A DNA stretch of 64,000 bases from Pardosa pseudoannulata (GCA_032207245.1 CM063502.1:74706509-74770508); one strand, 5' to 3'. Shown: positions 10,459-22,870, numbered from the stretch's first letter. Notes: a model not told the origin generated them from the letters alone. Numbers and translations: made by a program.

Positions 10459-13194
10459 AAGTGTAAGGGAAAAGTAAACTAAATATGTAAGCAAATGTAG
10501 AGATTTTGTATAAAATACCGAAGACGGCTCTGAAAGAAATTTACTGACAGGAATTAGTGCAATAAAGTAGTAAATATTTACTAGAAATGTTACAGAAATA
10601 TTCACAAAAACAAGGATTTACTTTTTATATACTGCAGTCATTATCTAGAAGTTAAATACAAAATTTGAAATAACAGTAATAGGCAATGCCCAAAAAATAA
10701 TAACCGCATTCATTCTGTAATTTCCAGAGAATTGTCAAAAATATTTTTTGAGAACAATCAAAATCAAGTTACACTTTGTGTGCTTTCGTAAATCATTAGA
10801 TTTTTATCAGTTTCCAAATTCAAGAAATGGATTTTCTTGTATCCGATTTAGCTGTTACAATTCCAGGTAAAAGATAAGCAGATGATTTTATTTTTCATCT
10901 ATTTTTTTCTAGTTTTTTTTAAGTTTGTTTCTTGGAAATGCATTACGTATAGAAAAAAGTATGTGTTAAATATATGTGATAGACTCAGTATACAATGTTT
11001 GTATTCAAAGTGTACGAATGTAGAATTTCAAATTTTTGATAATGTTATAAACTGCACCGAGATAGTTTACAGTATTATTAGGAACTAATTGTTAAAACTG
11101 AACTTATTAAAGAAAATATTTCACGTAAGTTATTTCTTACTTTACTTTAGTAATTTCTTCTTCTGAAATAACCTTTCAGTCAGTAACATAATCATTCTCG
11201 AAAAGTAGAGAAAGTCATGATAAATGATAAAATAATCGGTTAAAAAATAGTAAAGTAGTTTACAAATTTTATTCACTACTCCAATACATCAAAAAGGTAT
11301 TAACACGTTTGCAAAATCCATACAAATCATAAATATGTGTGTTAAAAACATTGACTCCTTTTCAATGTACTATTTCCGTCATTTTTGAAGTCTCTTTTAT
11401 GATGTAGAAATGAGATAATTTTTTAAACTTCCGTTTGAAAATTAAAATGACATGAAAACACTGAACATGCTTTATTTTACCTTAAGACACTTTCAATAAC
11501 TCGAAAATTTGTTCTAAAACCTAAACTTAAAGCTTTGGCAAGCATGACATTGAAGGAAAACTTTGTGTTTTTCTCAGTTAATATGCCTAGACAAAGTAAA
11601 TTCATCTAAGGAAATGTTTTTCCATGTTTTCCGTAATTGCAAAGCAGTTTTAATGTAGTTTCATTTTTCTTTGGATTATGTATGATCATCATACTTTTGT
11701 AAAAGAAGTTATGAAAAGTGTAATTTACTGAAGAATGTTCAAAATTATGAGTTAAGGGAAAAAAGGTGTTTCCCTCGAATATCTTAAAAAATTAGAGTTA
11801 AAATAGTTTACTTGAAAGAATGATACGAGTTATTAGGATCATTACTAATAGTCTTCATATATATTTACTGAAATTTTTATAAAAGCTTTCGTGTACAGTT
11901 TAATTTCATTAAATTTGACTGATCGGTATGGAAATTTCAATATTCTCGAAAGGGAATAGATAAAACTATGTTATCCAAAGTTCTAGTAAGTTCTCAAAAT
12001 ATAGATGATACTGTAAAACAAAAAAGTGTAAATTATATTTATATTAGTCAGATTTTTAAAAAGAATAAAAAATTGAAATAATTTTGCAATTTTTTCACTT
12101 TTCTTTAACAGTTTTAAGAAACTGCCTATAATTCAGCTTCAAGTCCCCATAATTATCAAATTAATGATGAAACTGAAAATATTAAACATTAATAAGTTTT
12201 AAAAAATAAGCAAAATATTATGAATTGGATAGCATTTTTTTCAGATTGAAACTTTAGAAATCGATACGTATGTTCATATTCGGTGTTTTATTTTCAGATT
12301 TTTTATAGCATGATAAAAATGCACAATAATCATTTATACTTAATTGCTTGCCATTTAACCCAGACTAGGCTGCAGATATTCCAAAGGATACATGTCATAG
12401 ATTTTGCCATTTATTATAAATGTAATGATATTTTAACGCAGTTAATTTATAATTCCTATTACTCTTTAATAATTTGTAGCCGATTCTATGCCTAAATTAC
12501 ATCCCTCTGACACTTGACGAAATTTATTTCCTTTTCCTCTATTTGTTAATATTAATCTGTTGGCGATCACCAGTCGCCAAGATGAAGTTTGTAAAAATCA
12601 GCAGTACTTATATAATCCTTATATAACTATCCACGCGTGTCTGCTGGCATATCCCCCCTCCCTCTCTCCTCACCAGGAACATAAAATTCATGCCTCATTG
12701 GATAATCTCTGTTTCACAAACAAATTTAAAATTCAAATGTGACTTTTTGAGGGCAGAGCAAATAAGTTCGTCTGAAAAATAAACGTATAATTTTTGCTCT
12801 CAATTTTTGCAACGATTTTGGCATGATGTGAATCTCCCTGATTAAAACAATCGTGATATGACCAAACCGGTCATCTCATATGCTGCTATAGTATACTGCA
12901 ATCCTTATGAAAGGATCTGCAATAATTTTAAAACTATAACTTGGGCAAAAGAAAAGTTATAATTTGCCTTACATGTCGACAGTATTGGAAACAATTACTT
13001 GAGAAATTACAAAATTAAAAAAATAGCGTTATCCGAGTTAAGATTAACCTTGTTGAGATGTAGTTAATTAAGCGAATGAAATCACTTCTTTCCAAACACA
13101 AAAAAAAACTTATTTTACGTCACTATATACAACACAAAAACAAGTATAACGTAAAAATGTGCATGTGCGAAACAAAATGAAAAATGGACAACAT
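10459..13194. other. AT-rich DNA, nothing recognised
   Basis: About 2.7 kb with only short, composition-driven open frames. No terminal repeats, conserved protein motifs or RNA genes were found. The sequence is single-copy as far as visual comparison within the window can tell. Confidence 0.5.
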
Positions 13195-13366
13195 GCCAAA
13201 CGATGGCTAAATGGTTAGGGTGCTGGCCTTCGGAACCGGAGTTCGTGGGTTCAAATCCCACTATGGCATGGATGTTCGGAATCGGCTTTAAACAGTAGGT
13301 CCCGGTCTCATTAGCCCTCGTGTTGCAAAAAGTAGACCGTAGATCTCCAAAAAACCAAACCAAAAC
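13195..13366 (+). repeat. tRNA-derived SINE, well-preserved copy
   Basis: The tRNA-like head (13195-13267) has a box A-like TGGCTAAATGGTTAGG and a box B GGGTTCAAATCCC. A body follows with ATGGATGTTCGGAATCGG, AAACAGTAGGTCCCGGTCTC and TTAGCCCTCGTGTTGCAAAA, then AGTAGACCGTAG and a CCAAAC-rich tail. Pol III transcription from the internal boxes is known for such families. Here the head and body are retained, with no long A-tail. Together with the 51972 copy it defines the family in this window. Confidence 0.9.
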
Positions 13367-14045
13367 GAACAACATTCCAGCTGCTGTGCGGATGCGTATT
13401 CGATGTGAAGTGCGACTACTAGAGAGTTCTGAATAGCGCCGAAACGAAACACATAAAAGTTGAGATGTTTTGTTCCGGATGCACCGGAACAACCTTCTTT
13501 GTGATGTTTAATATTTTTTTCCTTTTAAAAATCTGTGTTTAAACAGGTAAATAAAAAATGCATTTTTTATTTTAAAATTAAAGTGGGATAAATAATATAT
13601 TCGTAAAAACAGTCTTAAGTATTAATTATACATATCTGATTGATTACTCCAAACTTTTGAATAATTCTGATGCTATTATTATTTTTACAGATATCTTAAA
13701 AGCTATACAACATTTAGAATGTAGGGAGGCGTTATTTTATTTTTAATTTTATATAAATCTTAGTACTAGTCATCTATAACATCAAACTTTATATTTTAAA
13801 AGGAAGTTTGTAATTTGTCTAAAACAATTTTAAAAATAAGCTTTAATTTGTCACACATGTATGTGTACTCAGTGTAATAAAAGTAAAGTTACTTTAAATT
13901 TTAAACTCTACAAAGTATGCCATTTAATCAAATTTATTATAAAAATTTTTGTAATGAATTCCACATAAAAAGATGTGCATTTTAATAATCCACTATAGGA
14001 CCCCTTCTTTTTTGTAAGGATAGTTAACATGTACCGAGTTTAAAT

Positions 14046-14546
14046 CGGGGATGGGCAATCTACGGCCCGCGTGCCAACTCAGACCCGCCGGAAGGTTTTA
14101 TCCGGCTCGATGATAGAATTTTAAGTTGCCGGTCCGAGGCAAATTAAAAGAAATATATATTTATACATTATATATCCATCTCCTTTTCTACTTTGCTTAA
14201 ATATTATATCCCAAATTTATTATATCGAGCCCAGAAGATCAGCGGTATATTTGCTTATTATATGTGAGCAAGTGTTTTCAACTTTGAACCTTAGAAAGAA
14301 TAATTTCAGAAGTAGACTGACAGATGAGCCTTTAGCATCGTTCCTTAAAATCAGTACATCTCACTTCGAACCTCAGTATAAGTAACTTTTAAAAATTAAA
14401 TCGCAATTTCATTCCTCTCATTAACGTATATAAACCATTAGGTACTTGTATATTGTTTTTAAAATTTTAGAAAAATTTATCTTGACCCGCCAAACTTATT
14501 TTGTTTTGGTTTTTGGGCCGCGGCTGAAAAAGTTTGTCCATCCCTG
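14046..14546. mobile_element. Non-autonomous hAT element (501 bp) with 8 bp TSD
   Basis: The left end CGGGGATGGGCAATC and right end GTTTGTCCATCCCTG form inverted termini with the CAGGGATGG...CCATCCCTG pattern of hAT elements. Perfect 8 bp target duplications, GTTTAAAT, flank it at 14038-14045 and 14547-14554. There is no transposase coding capacity, so it would depend on an autonomous hAT elsewhere. The GC-rich subterminal stretches (GGCCCGCG near the left end, GGGCCGCGG near the right end) are also inverted relative to each other. The first base is C followed by G rather than A, a point change at the terminus. Confidence 0.92.
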
Positions 14547-15572
14547 GTTTAAATGAAAAAAAAAATTGTAATATTTGTTGGTATTTTATCAAATTTCACA
14601 TTTATCATAAATCAAAATGCAGTTTCCATTCAATAATTTGCCTTAAATTTTTCTAATGCATTTGTAGTGTTTTGGTCTATTCATCAAATTTGCTGTAACT
14701 GCAAGTATAGTTAACAGTCTTTGTGAAAGTACTAAACAAATATAGGTTTAATACGTCCACCTCATAAGAAATGAGTGAAGGCTCAACTAAGTGTAAGAAA
14801 TGAGAAAGCTCTACTAAGATATCAGTACTAAGACTCAGTAGTAACATGAGTAGATTTAAATAAATCTATCAACTTCATTTGTGTGGGAGAGGAGGCATTG
14901 CACGATCTATACATTTCATATACTTCGATTAAAAAAAAAAAACTATTTGACCTATCTCATGCGTTTTAAACTGCTATACCACTGCTACACATCTTTTCAC
15001 ATATTATAGTACAGATATACACTTCAAATTAAAAAAATTAAATAAGATAAATACTAATTTTTAAGTATATTTAAATTTAAAAATTCAATTTTGCGAATTT
15101 TACAAAATCTAAATTTTTATATATTTTCCTGTATTGTATGAATATAATTCGTAAAAATTGAAATTTATCCTAAGAACCGTAACACACAAAGTTCCACTTC
15201 TCTGTAACTAAAATTGACATAGAAATTCAGTTTTCTACAATTCTAAATTTTCGAAAATTTAAAGATTTTTCTTCTTTTTGTAGGGTATCGGTTAATAGAT
15301 CAGTTATGGTAATTCGAAATATTAGTAAAAGTATCATCGAAAAGTATCGGTAAAAACATAATTCTGCATAAAACTACATAAAACTACACCTGCTCATCGT
15401 ATATTGAATTACTTGGCGCAAAGTTACGATTATAGCAGCTACTCTTCGGATATGTAGCTCATTGAAAATCGATCATTACTTTTTAATTAAATAGTTATAT
15501 TAAATGCTCTTTTTTAGATATCTTCTAAAATTTAATTAAAAAATTTTCTTTTTTAAGCAGCTGTTATTTTAA

Positions 15573-16198
15573 CTCTTGGCATGCTGGTATACTTCACAGC
15601 CAACTTACGAGTGCAGAGGGCGTTTTTTCGTGAATAGCGAGAAAGTTTAGTTACTCAGAAAAATCGCAGTAAATCAAAAACTACTTTGTTTTTATGAACG
15701 AAACTTTTTTTTATTTTACACTTTAATATATAATGTATGATTATTTAACAAAAAAAATATTTTTACGAAATTACAAAAATAAACGATTTTTAAAATTAAA
15801 GTCCGATAATCTGCCAGAGCATATTTCTTCATCACTATCTTTGTCACAACGGCTCATTTTATCAATTTTGTATTCAACAATAAAAAAACAATCTTCAAAT
15901 TGACAAAGCACGACTTGTACGTTCTGCAGTTAGGAATTCGTTGAAGACGAAATAACGCAACAAAACACCGAGTAACTCGACAATCATAACTTGTGGAAAG
16001 AAAAACTGCAAAGCTTTGCATAGCAACGCAAACAACACGTATATAATATCGCACATGCATATAATTATACGTATGTAGTAGATTTGTGGTGGTTAGCGGG
16101 TATCCACAACAAATCTACTAAATACGTATTTTTAAGTGACCCGAGCTCCAGTGACAGACTGCAAAAAACGAAAAAATACGTTGCCCGCACTCGAAGTG
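15573..16198 (-). mobile_element. TTAA-flanked candidate piggyBac-like deletion derivative
   Basis: TTAA occurs at both ends (15569-15572 and 16199-16202). The right terminus read inward is CACTTCGAGTGCGGGC, then CGTATTTTTTCG. The left side carries CTCTTGGC and, about 35 bp further in, CGAGTGCAGAGGG, then CGTTTTTTCG, so the inner terminal blocks match in inverted orientation. On the minus strand an ATG near 15857 begins a short acidic N-terminus, MSRCDKDSDEE, which resembles the start of many piggyBac transposases, and then the frame decays. The TTAA target is the piggyBac hallmark. The left end is imperfect, so it may contain a small insertion. Confidence 0.5.
16067..16129. repeat. Long hairpin, 26 bp stem with 11 nt loop
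   Basis: Arms 16067-16092 and 16104-16129 are complementary at 24 of 26 positions (core TAGTAGATTTGT / ACAAATCTACTA). The loop is TTAGCGGGTAT. It lies inside the TTAA-flanked element, upstream of its short minus-strand open frame, so it may be a subterminal structure of that element. Confidence 0.9.
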
Positions 16199-16996
16199 TT
16201 AAGCTCGTAATTAATAATAATATTTAAATATTTAAAGCTTTTTCTACTCTTAAATACATTTTCACATATATATTACAACGTATTATGCAATCAAAATTTA
16301 TTACAAACTTCTAGTTAGCATCCTAAAAGATAAACCAGTTTCTTTAATCCTCTCAAGAACTTTTATTTAGACATTGACGTACACAGAGAACAGCTCTATA
16401 CAGAACAAAGTTTCTACACATTTCTTATTCAAAATTTCGGGCACTTTGAAACTTTAGTGCATGGGAAAAAGAATTTCTTCTCATAAATCTGAATCTCTAG
16501 TGTCCTATTCAAAGCTTAACTCAAATATCTCATTAATATTTGTTACTTTAAAATCTCAGTCTTTTTAAAGGCAACTTTAAAAACTGAAGGATAAAGAACT
16601 TATTATATTTAACAGACATGTACAGAAAAGACCGTTCTCTTTAGGGAAATATATGTCTGAAAAGGCTTTAAACGTACTTTAAGTTGGCGGGAGATAGTAA
16701 AGTTTATAGTAGGATCCTGGGATAATATGGTTAAGCACTTCTTTAAACAGAGCTGGTAAATTTTTACTTTAAGCTGGTAAATTTAAGTTTTTTTTATCTT
16801 TCTGTATATAACACTTCACGCAATGATTGAAGTTGTTAAAACTGTATCAAAAATGTTATACACTGTATTAAAATATTTAAATTTCAAAAAATATTCAACA
16901 GAAAATAAAATAGAAAGTGCGATGCTAGTTATAGCTTACTCTAATTTATTTTCAAATAAGAATGAATTCTAAAATGCTTTTTTATACAGTACAGCT

Positions 16997-17452
16997 TGTG
17001 TAAGAGACGCGTCCGCCTCTGTCGGTGGTCGGGCGAACTTTTATTCTTTTGAACAATTGAAAACGGCAGTATTGTACCAGTAATGGTCTTTTTGACGCAC
17101 GGACGATTAGAGGTGTGAAATGTGCCGTTTTTGTCAACGCACCGACATAGAAAAGAAATTGTGCTTTGTATGACCGCGTCGGCTGGGTGCCAAAGGGCGT
17201 TTTGGCTACTCCAAGGACAAAGGTCAAAGTGGGGGGGGGGGTCGATCTCCCCTAAAACCGAGCTTTCCTGTTTGGAAAAGAAGAAACGGGAAGGTACTCC
17301 CGGCTGAATTTCGAAGAGAGCAGGTTGTCTAGAGTAATCTCCTCTCTGGACGACTTTACTTATACTCTTTAATATTTCTTTAAATGCTTTCTGTTAAATA
17401 AATGAACAGTTGTTAAGTTTGAAATCATCTACGGTTGATTATTTCGTCTACA
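16997..17452 (+). mobile_element. Candidate retrotransposon LTR, GC-richer block
   Basis: Begins TGTGTAAGAG and ends TTTCGTCTACA, so it has TG...CA ends. AATAAA at 17397-17402 lies 50 bp before the end, the expected R-U5 spacing. The block is clearly richer in GC and CpG than its surroundings, as many LTR promoters are. Downstream, at about 17470-17495, GAGACCCAGGCGAAGTCAT resembles the leader that follows some Gypsy LTRs. No matching second LTR, gag or pol was seen and no target duplication was found, so this is a tentative call. Confidence 0.5.
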
Positions 17453-17976
17453 TACCCGCTCCTTATACGAGACCCAGGCGAAGTCATATCCTAAATGACT
17501 AAGGTGTGACGGACATCGGACATAGAGAAAGCTCGATCGCTCGGCGCGTTTACAACTTGTTTACTATAAGCCATTAAGGAGAGAATCATATTTTAACGAG
17601 GAAATCCGTAATACTTGGTTAGTACGATATTAAATCTATGAGAGGGTAGTTCGCTTTTAACAAGCAAACAAAAAGTATTAGCGAGCAATAGTTTTGTGGT
17701 TCTTAAATTTTCTATTGACTCCCACCTCTTTATATCAGCTAATATTCGCTTTCCAAGAAATTCCTTCAACATTCCGAAATCAATTGAAATCTAGTTATGA
17801 ACGATACATCGACATACATTATTACCAATTGATTCTGTGAGGCTGAGTTGAATATTTCTCAAGAGGGGCAAATCACTAAGAAAGAAGATAACTTGGAAAA
17901 TTTGGAAATGATTAGAGAAGAATTTGAAAATTATATTTGTTCAAGACAGTGTTGTCACTTCCGAGATACCTACCTC

Positions 17977-18627
17977 CAGGAACGTAATTAGGGCGTGGCA
18001 AAGGTGGCATTTGCCACAGGCGCATCAATCTTAGGGGCGCTGCACCGGAAGGAAAGTGGACTCCGAGAGAGGACGATTCGCTCTGAGTAGAAATAAGGAA
18101 AATGTGAAAATTAATTTTTTTTATTATAAAATCCAATGTGTTTAAAAATTACTTTTATCAGGAAATTTTTTTAAAAATACTTCTAGAGACTAAACTTGCT
18201 ATACATTCTTATAAATAGTTTACCAAACACCACTATTATGTTTTAATATAAATGTGGGTATTTGTTTAAACTTTTGAATTTATTAAAGTTATTAAAACTA
18301 AATTTAAATTTAGAAATTTTCCAAATTTTTTATGAAAATTCAACATTTAAATAAAAAATATTCCGCAAAATAAAATATTCAGTTTATCAGCAAAATAATA
18401 TACCCAAAATATTCAAAAATATCTTTAAGTATTAATAAGGTAAAAATAGAAGAAAAAATTAAAAATGAATACACTGGGAACATTTTAAGAATTAACAAAT
18501 TATTTTGAGTTCATTCTGAATATATATGATATAAAAAAACATGTTATATATTTCCTCACTATATTTGGTGGCAGGGGCGCACACTAGTTTTTTGCCACGG
18601 GCCCTAAAGGATCTAGTTACGGCCCTG
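17977..18627 (+). mobile_element. hAT copy A of the composite
   Basis: 651 bp, non-coding, closely related to 30022-30665. Left end CAGGAACGTAATTAGGGCG; right end GATCTAGTTACGGCCCTG. It is followed immediately by ATAAACGG (18628-18635), which in the 30 kb locus is the target duplication. On the left the matching ATAAACGG is absent, as expected if copy A moved together with its right flank. Confidence 0.88.
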
Positions 18628-18770
18628 ATAAACGGTTTCTTAGTCGGAATGTTAGAGCTTGCTTGGGGCATGTCTTCTATGTACGAATTTAAAAGAAAGG
18701 GTTTAGAATTATATTTATTAATTATTCTTAGGAGGCGGAATATTAGTTTAAGCTGGGGTTTATATGTTTA

Positions 18771-18842
<72 letters not shown>

Positions 18843-19060
18843 ACATTTTATTGTTTATTTAATTTCATCCGATATCTCTATGCAAACCCCAGGAAATGTT
18901 TAATGGATTATTTGCTTTGTTTTAAGCCTCATAACGCAGTAATTGTGATACGTAATAAACAATAGGTATTGCAGTCATATTTATAAATTTTATTTTTATT
19001 ATCCTGTGGGATTAAAATGTTGAAATATGCCGTTTTTTAACACCCCTCTATGAAATAACT
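18628..19060. repeat. Captured segment X (paralogue of 30666-31455)
   Basis: Starts ATAAACGGTTTCTTAGTCGG and matches 30666-30838 plus 31222 to about 31450, with only the LTR at 30839-31221 missing. It includes a TA array (18774-18838) and ends at CCCTCTATGAAATAACT, where the truncated hAT copy begins after a partial repetition of CTATGAAATAACT. No coding potential was seen. Confidence 0.85.
18774..18838. repeat. (TA)n microsatellite
   Basis: A 65 bp TA array within segment X. The paralogous array in the 30 kb locus (30812-30837) is shorter and contains an LTR insertion. Confidence 0.97.
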
Positions 19061-19065
19061 CTATG

Positions 19066-19359
19066 AAATAACTGAAAATTCAATTTCTAAATAAAAAATA
19101 TTCCCATCAAACTATTCAGTTTATCAACAAAATAATATCCCCAAATTGTTAAAAAATATCTGTAAGTATTAATAAGGTAAAAATAGAAGAAAAAATTATA
19201 AATTAATATACTAGGAACATTTTAAGAATTAACAGAGTATTTTGACTACATTCTGAATATATGATATAAAAAAATGTTACATATTTTCTCACTATATTTT
19301 GTGGTACGGGCTGAGACCAGTGTTTTGTCATGGGCCTAAAGGATCTAGTCACGGCCCTG
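19066..19359 (+). mobile_element. hAT copy B of the composite, left half missing
   Basis: GAAAATTCAATTTCTAAATA onward aligns with about 18335-18627 of copy A and with the matching part of 30022-30665, including the terminal GGATCTAGTCACGGCCCTG. The left half is missing. The join to X lies in sequence similar to both parents (TATGAAA), suggesting a microhomology-mediated deletion. Confidence 0.8.
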
Positions 19360-19367
19360 CCTACCCC

Positions 19368-21352
19368 CGAAGACCCTGTTCCTGAAATTCAAGCTAAAGC
19401 AGATTGAAAAAAAAATAAATAATGAAATCAACAATGATGACAAAGAGATTTAAGGTGAACCACCCTCATCATAATGGCTTTTGGGTACGCAGAATAATCG
19501 AAGCCAGGGGTACACAAATAATGCTGTTTTTCGAACAATTAGTCTAGTACAAAAAGGAGATAATAAAACAGTTCAAAACAAATAAACTTCTTTTGTACTG
19601 TACAGAAATGAAAGATAAATAAACTAAGTATATATACATTAATAATTTTTTTCAAGAACCAGTTTCTAACAAGCAAATATCGCGGTCTTATCGCCTTCGT
19701 TATAAGCGAGTGAGGGTATATTTTTAAAAACTACACTGGTAAAATATGTAACTGCTGAAGGGTGTTACTCTACTGAACTAAAAAAATCTGAAAAAATTTC
19801 ATTAAAGCAGTCCTTGTTGATAAAAAGTTCTATATAATCTGTAAGAAAGAATATAATAAAAGCTTTAATAAATTTTAATTATAATTTAAATAATGTAAGA
19901 AAGGCACTGAAAATATATGTTATTGCTTCAAAAGAAAACATTCCTTTACTCTGACCCGTTCAGTTATGTATGGCAAAATAAACTAAAAATTTGTTTTCCT
20001 ATAACTTATTTGTGCATGATTAAAAATATAAAAGCTTTTATTTCAGATCCTTATAAATTCTGTGTTTTATCAACCATGTGTCCTTATAGTTTTTAAATTC
20101 CTTCTTGCATATTAATGTGTTTGTTGTTAGGAACTCAGTGTTAGCCTACAAACCTACCGGAATTTAAGAAATATTAAATAAGGAGATATAAAGTTGGACT
20201 ATTTTAACTTTTAATAACAGCGTTAAAATATATGTTTAAGAAAGAATATATAATAAATTATAAGAACATACACCAGCACTAGTGACGTAATCTTTGAATA
20301 TTCAAGAAAACATCGGTTATAAGTGAAGTGTTGAAAAGTTCACTTGTAGAATTAATGGCACGAAATGAAGATACCAATTAAATACCCTGTACATAGTCGA
20401 TGGGCATTGTCCCCATTCTACTTGATATGTCAAAAGACATATCAAACGTAATGGGCTAACAGACTTTTTATTACTTAGATAAAGACTGATTCACGGAACC
20501 TTGTCAGCAGAAATTGTACTATCAGGCAAATTTGCAAGTTTCTGTTACCTCGAAGGTATTTAAAACTTGAAAACGGGATCTACAATCCTTGTCTTAAGAA
20601 TATAACTGTGAAGTGGATACAATCAATCAAAACCTAATAACCATCTGCGGAATGTACGGAGAACAGGGACTGGTCTATGCTGCAACTGACAGAAATAAAG
20701 TTTCTGGAAAACAATACTTAGATATTTGTAGGGATAGGTAAAGGATATGAAGTTTTTAAAAACTATAGAATCAGCGATGCACGCAAGAGATTATTTGCAG
20801 TAGTGTCAAGATATTTATAACCCCTCATCCAAAAATTTTAATCAGCGACAGAATTTTTGAAGATATATAATTTATCTTGTTTTTCATTATGCAAGGCATT
20901 ATCTGCTTATTTAGATCTGTAAAAAACTGCATTCGGAATTCACATGTATTTCTTATATCTTACCAGATCATATTTATCTCACAGTGTAACAATTTTACTC
21001 TGAAGGTTTCGGATATTTCGTTTCTGATTCCTCAGCTATAATCAAAGTACAAATTTCAACAAGGATTCAAGGAATACTAATCTGACTTGCAGAGGTTTCT
21101 TACTGAATACCCCAAATCTCGCACGATCAACTTATAGAGAATACTTCAGATTGCTTTAAAAGACGAATTCGTGAGCAATTTCCTCTTCCATACTTTTTTC
21201 AAGATCTTAAAAAGTTTGTGCTCCAAAACCATGGTTTTATTTCGACTTAAATATACACAACAGCTTTGCCGTGTCAATAGCTAAAAAAATATTGTTCTTT
21301 CTATAAGCAGCTCCAATATAATGTTGAATCTTTGTTTCCAATTCAACAGCTC
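19368..21352. other. Unrecognised DNA
   Basis: About 2 kb of mixed composition. A small perfect dyad, GATATGTC AAAA GACATATC, lies near 20427-20446. Several stretches look like eroded coding sequence, but no family was identified on either strand. Confidence 0.4.
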
Positions 21353-21660
21353 AGGGCCCGACTAAGATAATTTTGTGCCCAGGGCACAATCCAATTTTTG
21401 TGCCCTCCACCCCCATTGCAAATTTATAGCGACAAGTTATTATCATAATTACAGTCATATAAAAATTGTAACATTGAATTAGCAAACATATTTGAGAAAT
21501 TAGCATTAAAGTAATAGTCAAAATCAAAAACACCAAATTTTCATTTTACGTAATCATTATTATCTCTGTTTAGCCATGCTAAAAATTAAGGAGTTTTAAA
21601 GACCTAGAGTGACCTACTTCTTATTTTTTTACCTTGTCACACTCATAAGCTCTGTGGGGC
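21353..21660 (+). mobile_element. Possible hAT-like left-end fragment
   Basis: CAGGGCCCGACTAAGATA resembles a hAT left terminus. It is followed by a short self-complementary stretch, GTGCCCAGGGCAC. No matching CCCTG right end or 8 bp duplication was found, so this would be a truncated copy. The right border is arbitrary. Confidence 0.3.
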
Positions 21661-22314
21661 AGAAAATAAATAATAATAGAATTAAAAATACTTTAAATTC
21701 ATGAGATGATTTAATGGTTTATAGTAGTACGTTGCTAATAATCTGTCTTATAAATATGCAAAAACCCATAGGATAAAAAGAGCACCAAGTTTGTTGAGGG
21801 AATTAATTATCAGGTATATTAAAATCTAAACCTTTCTTAGAAAAGGAGAATTTCTTTAAAAGTACAACAGAATTTTTTCCCAGGATAATAATTATAGATT
21901 TAAAAAAGTTCCGGAGATCGAACCACAATCCTTGTTTTCTAGGATTTCAATTAAAACATTTTCAGCTTAAAAACATGGAACACAACGTTCATTTTACAGA
22001 CTGTAATGGCCTTTCACGGATTTGAATCCCCTCGCTCGTGTGTGTCGGTAACGTATTTGAGACATCTATTGGTTTGGACTTAAAAATATCGAGGAAAATT
22101 CAATAAACGAACTCCTTCAATAAAAACTGATGCCGAGTCACACTTCAACATTGAAGTGTACAGAGTTAAATATGTCGCCCTCAGTTGATAAGATCTAGAA
22201 GTAAATTTGATAAATCTAATTTCTAGCATTTGAATTAACCAGTGTAAACTTTAAACGGCGTTGTCTAGTATTTTCTGAAGGCAATTCCAGGACCATGCAG
22301 GATATATTTAATCT

Positions 22315-22470
22315 TAGGACGCTTGCTTTTGGTACCAAAGTTAGTGTGTTAGGAACACACTATTAGCATGTCCGTAGCCATTCGAAATCAGCTTTAAACA
22401 GTATATCCCGGCCTAAGTATCCTCTGTATTACGAAAAATGATAGTAATTCTTAAAATCAAACCAAATAAT
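22315..22470 (+). repeat. tRNA-derived SINE, degraded copy
   Basis: Retains TTTTGGTACCAAAGTTAGTG, CCATTCGAAATCAG, TTTAAACAGTATATCCCGGC and the tail CTGTATTACGAAAAATGATAG, all in family order, but diverged throughout. Confidence 0.75.
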
Positions 22471-22858
22471 TAAAAAAATAATGTGGGGTAGAGAGTATCA
22501 TTGTAAAGTATTCACTACAATGATGAAATTTTGTTAGCATATAAATTGAAGTGTCTAAGTCAATTCCATTAAAAAACATTTCTTAATCAGATAACACTGG
22601 TTTGCATAAAAATCCTCATAAAAAATAAGAGTGACAGTGATTACGAATATCGCATAGGAAAAGTTCTACACAAGTTTTTAGGGCATTTTTTTTCTAAAAT
22701 TAATCTAAAAATTGTGTTTTTGATGATATATGTGTTTTTATACTTCGTGTATAACTTTATATTTTTACTCAATACAAGAATTGTAACCAGATCCTACTAG
22801 CATTCTTTCCCTTTCCACACAACTCCTCCCACCAAATAAAAAATACCAAATACACTCA

Positions 22859-22870
22859 CCCCCCCCCCCC
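22859..22870. repeat. Poly-C run
   Basis: Twelve consecutive C, unusual in this AT-rich context. It is a mirror of the G run at 6377-6388. Confidence 0.9.

Larger units (their letters stand above)
17977..19359. mobile_element. Composite hAT element with captured flank and own TSD
   Basis: The outer left end (CAGGAACGTAATTAG) and the outer right end (CTAGTCACGGCCCTG at 19345-19359) are hAT termini. The flanks CCTACCTC (17969-17976) and CCTACCCC (19360-19367) are an 8 bp target duplication with one mismatch. Inside are a complete hAT copy (17977-18627), about 430 bp of flank sequence X (18628 to about 19060) and a 5'-truncated second hAT copy (about 19066-19359). X is also found directly to the right of the hAT copy at 30022-30665. 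The simplest reading is that two hAT ends mobilised everything between them. Confidence 0.8.

Noticed and set aside
13195..13267. A possible functional tRNA gene
   Set aside because: Box A- and box B-like sequences exist, but the segment is fused to the same about 100 bp body in many copies, and the acceptor stem does not pair well. It is a SINE head.
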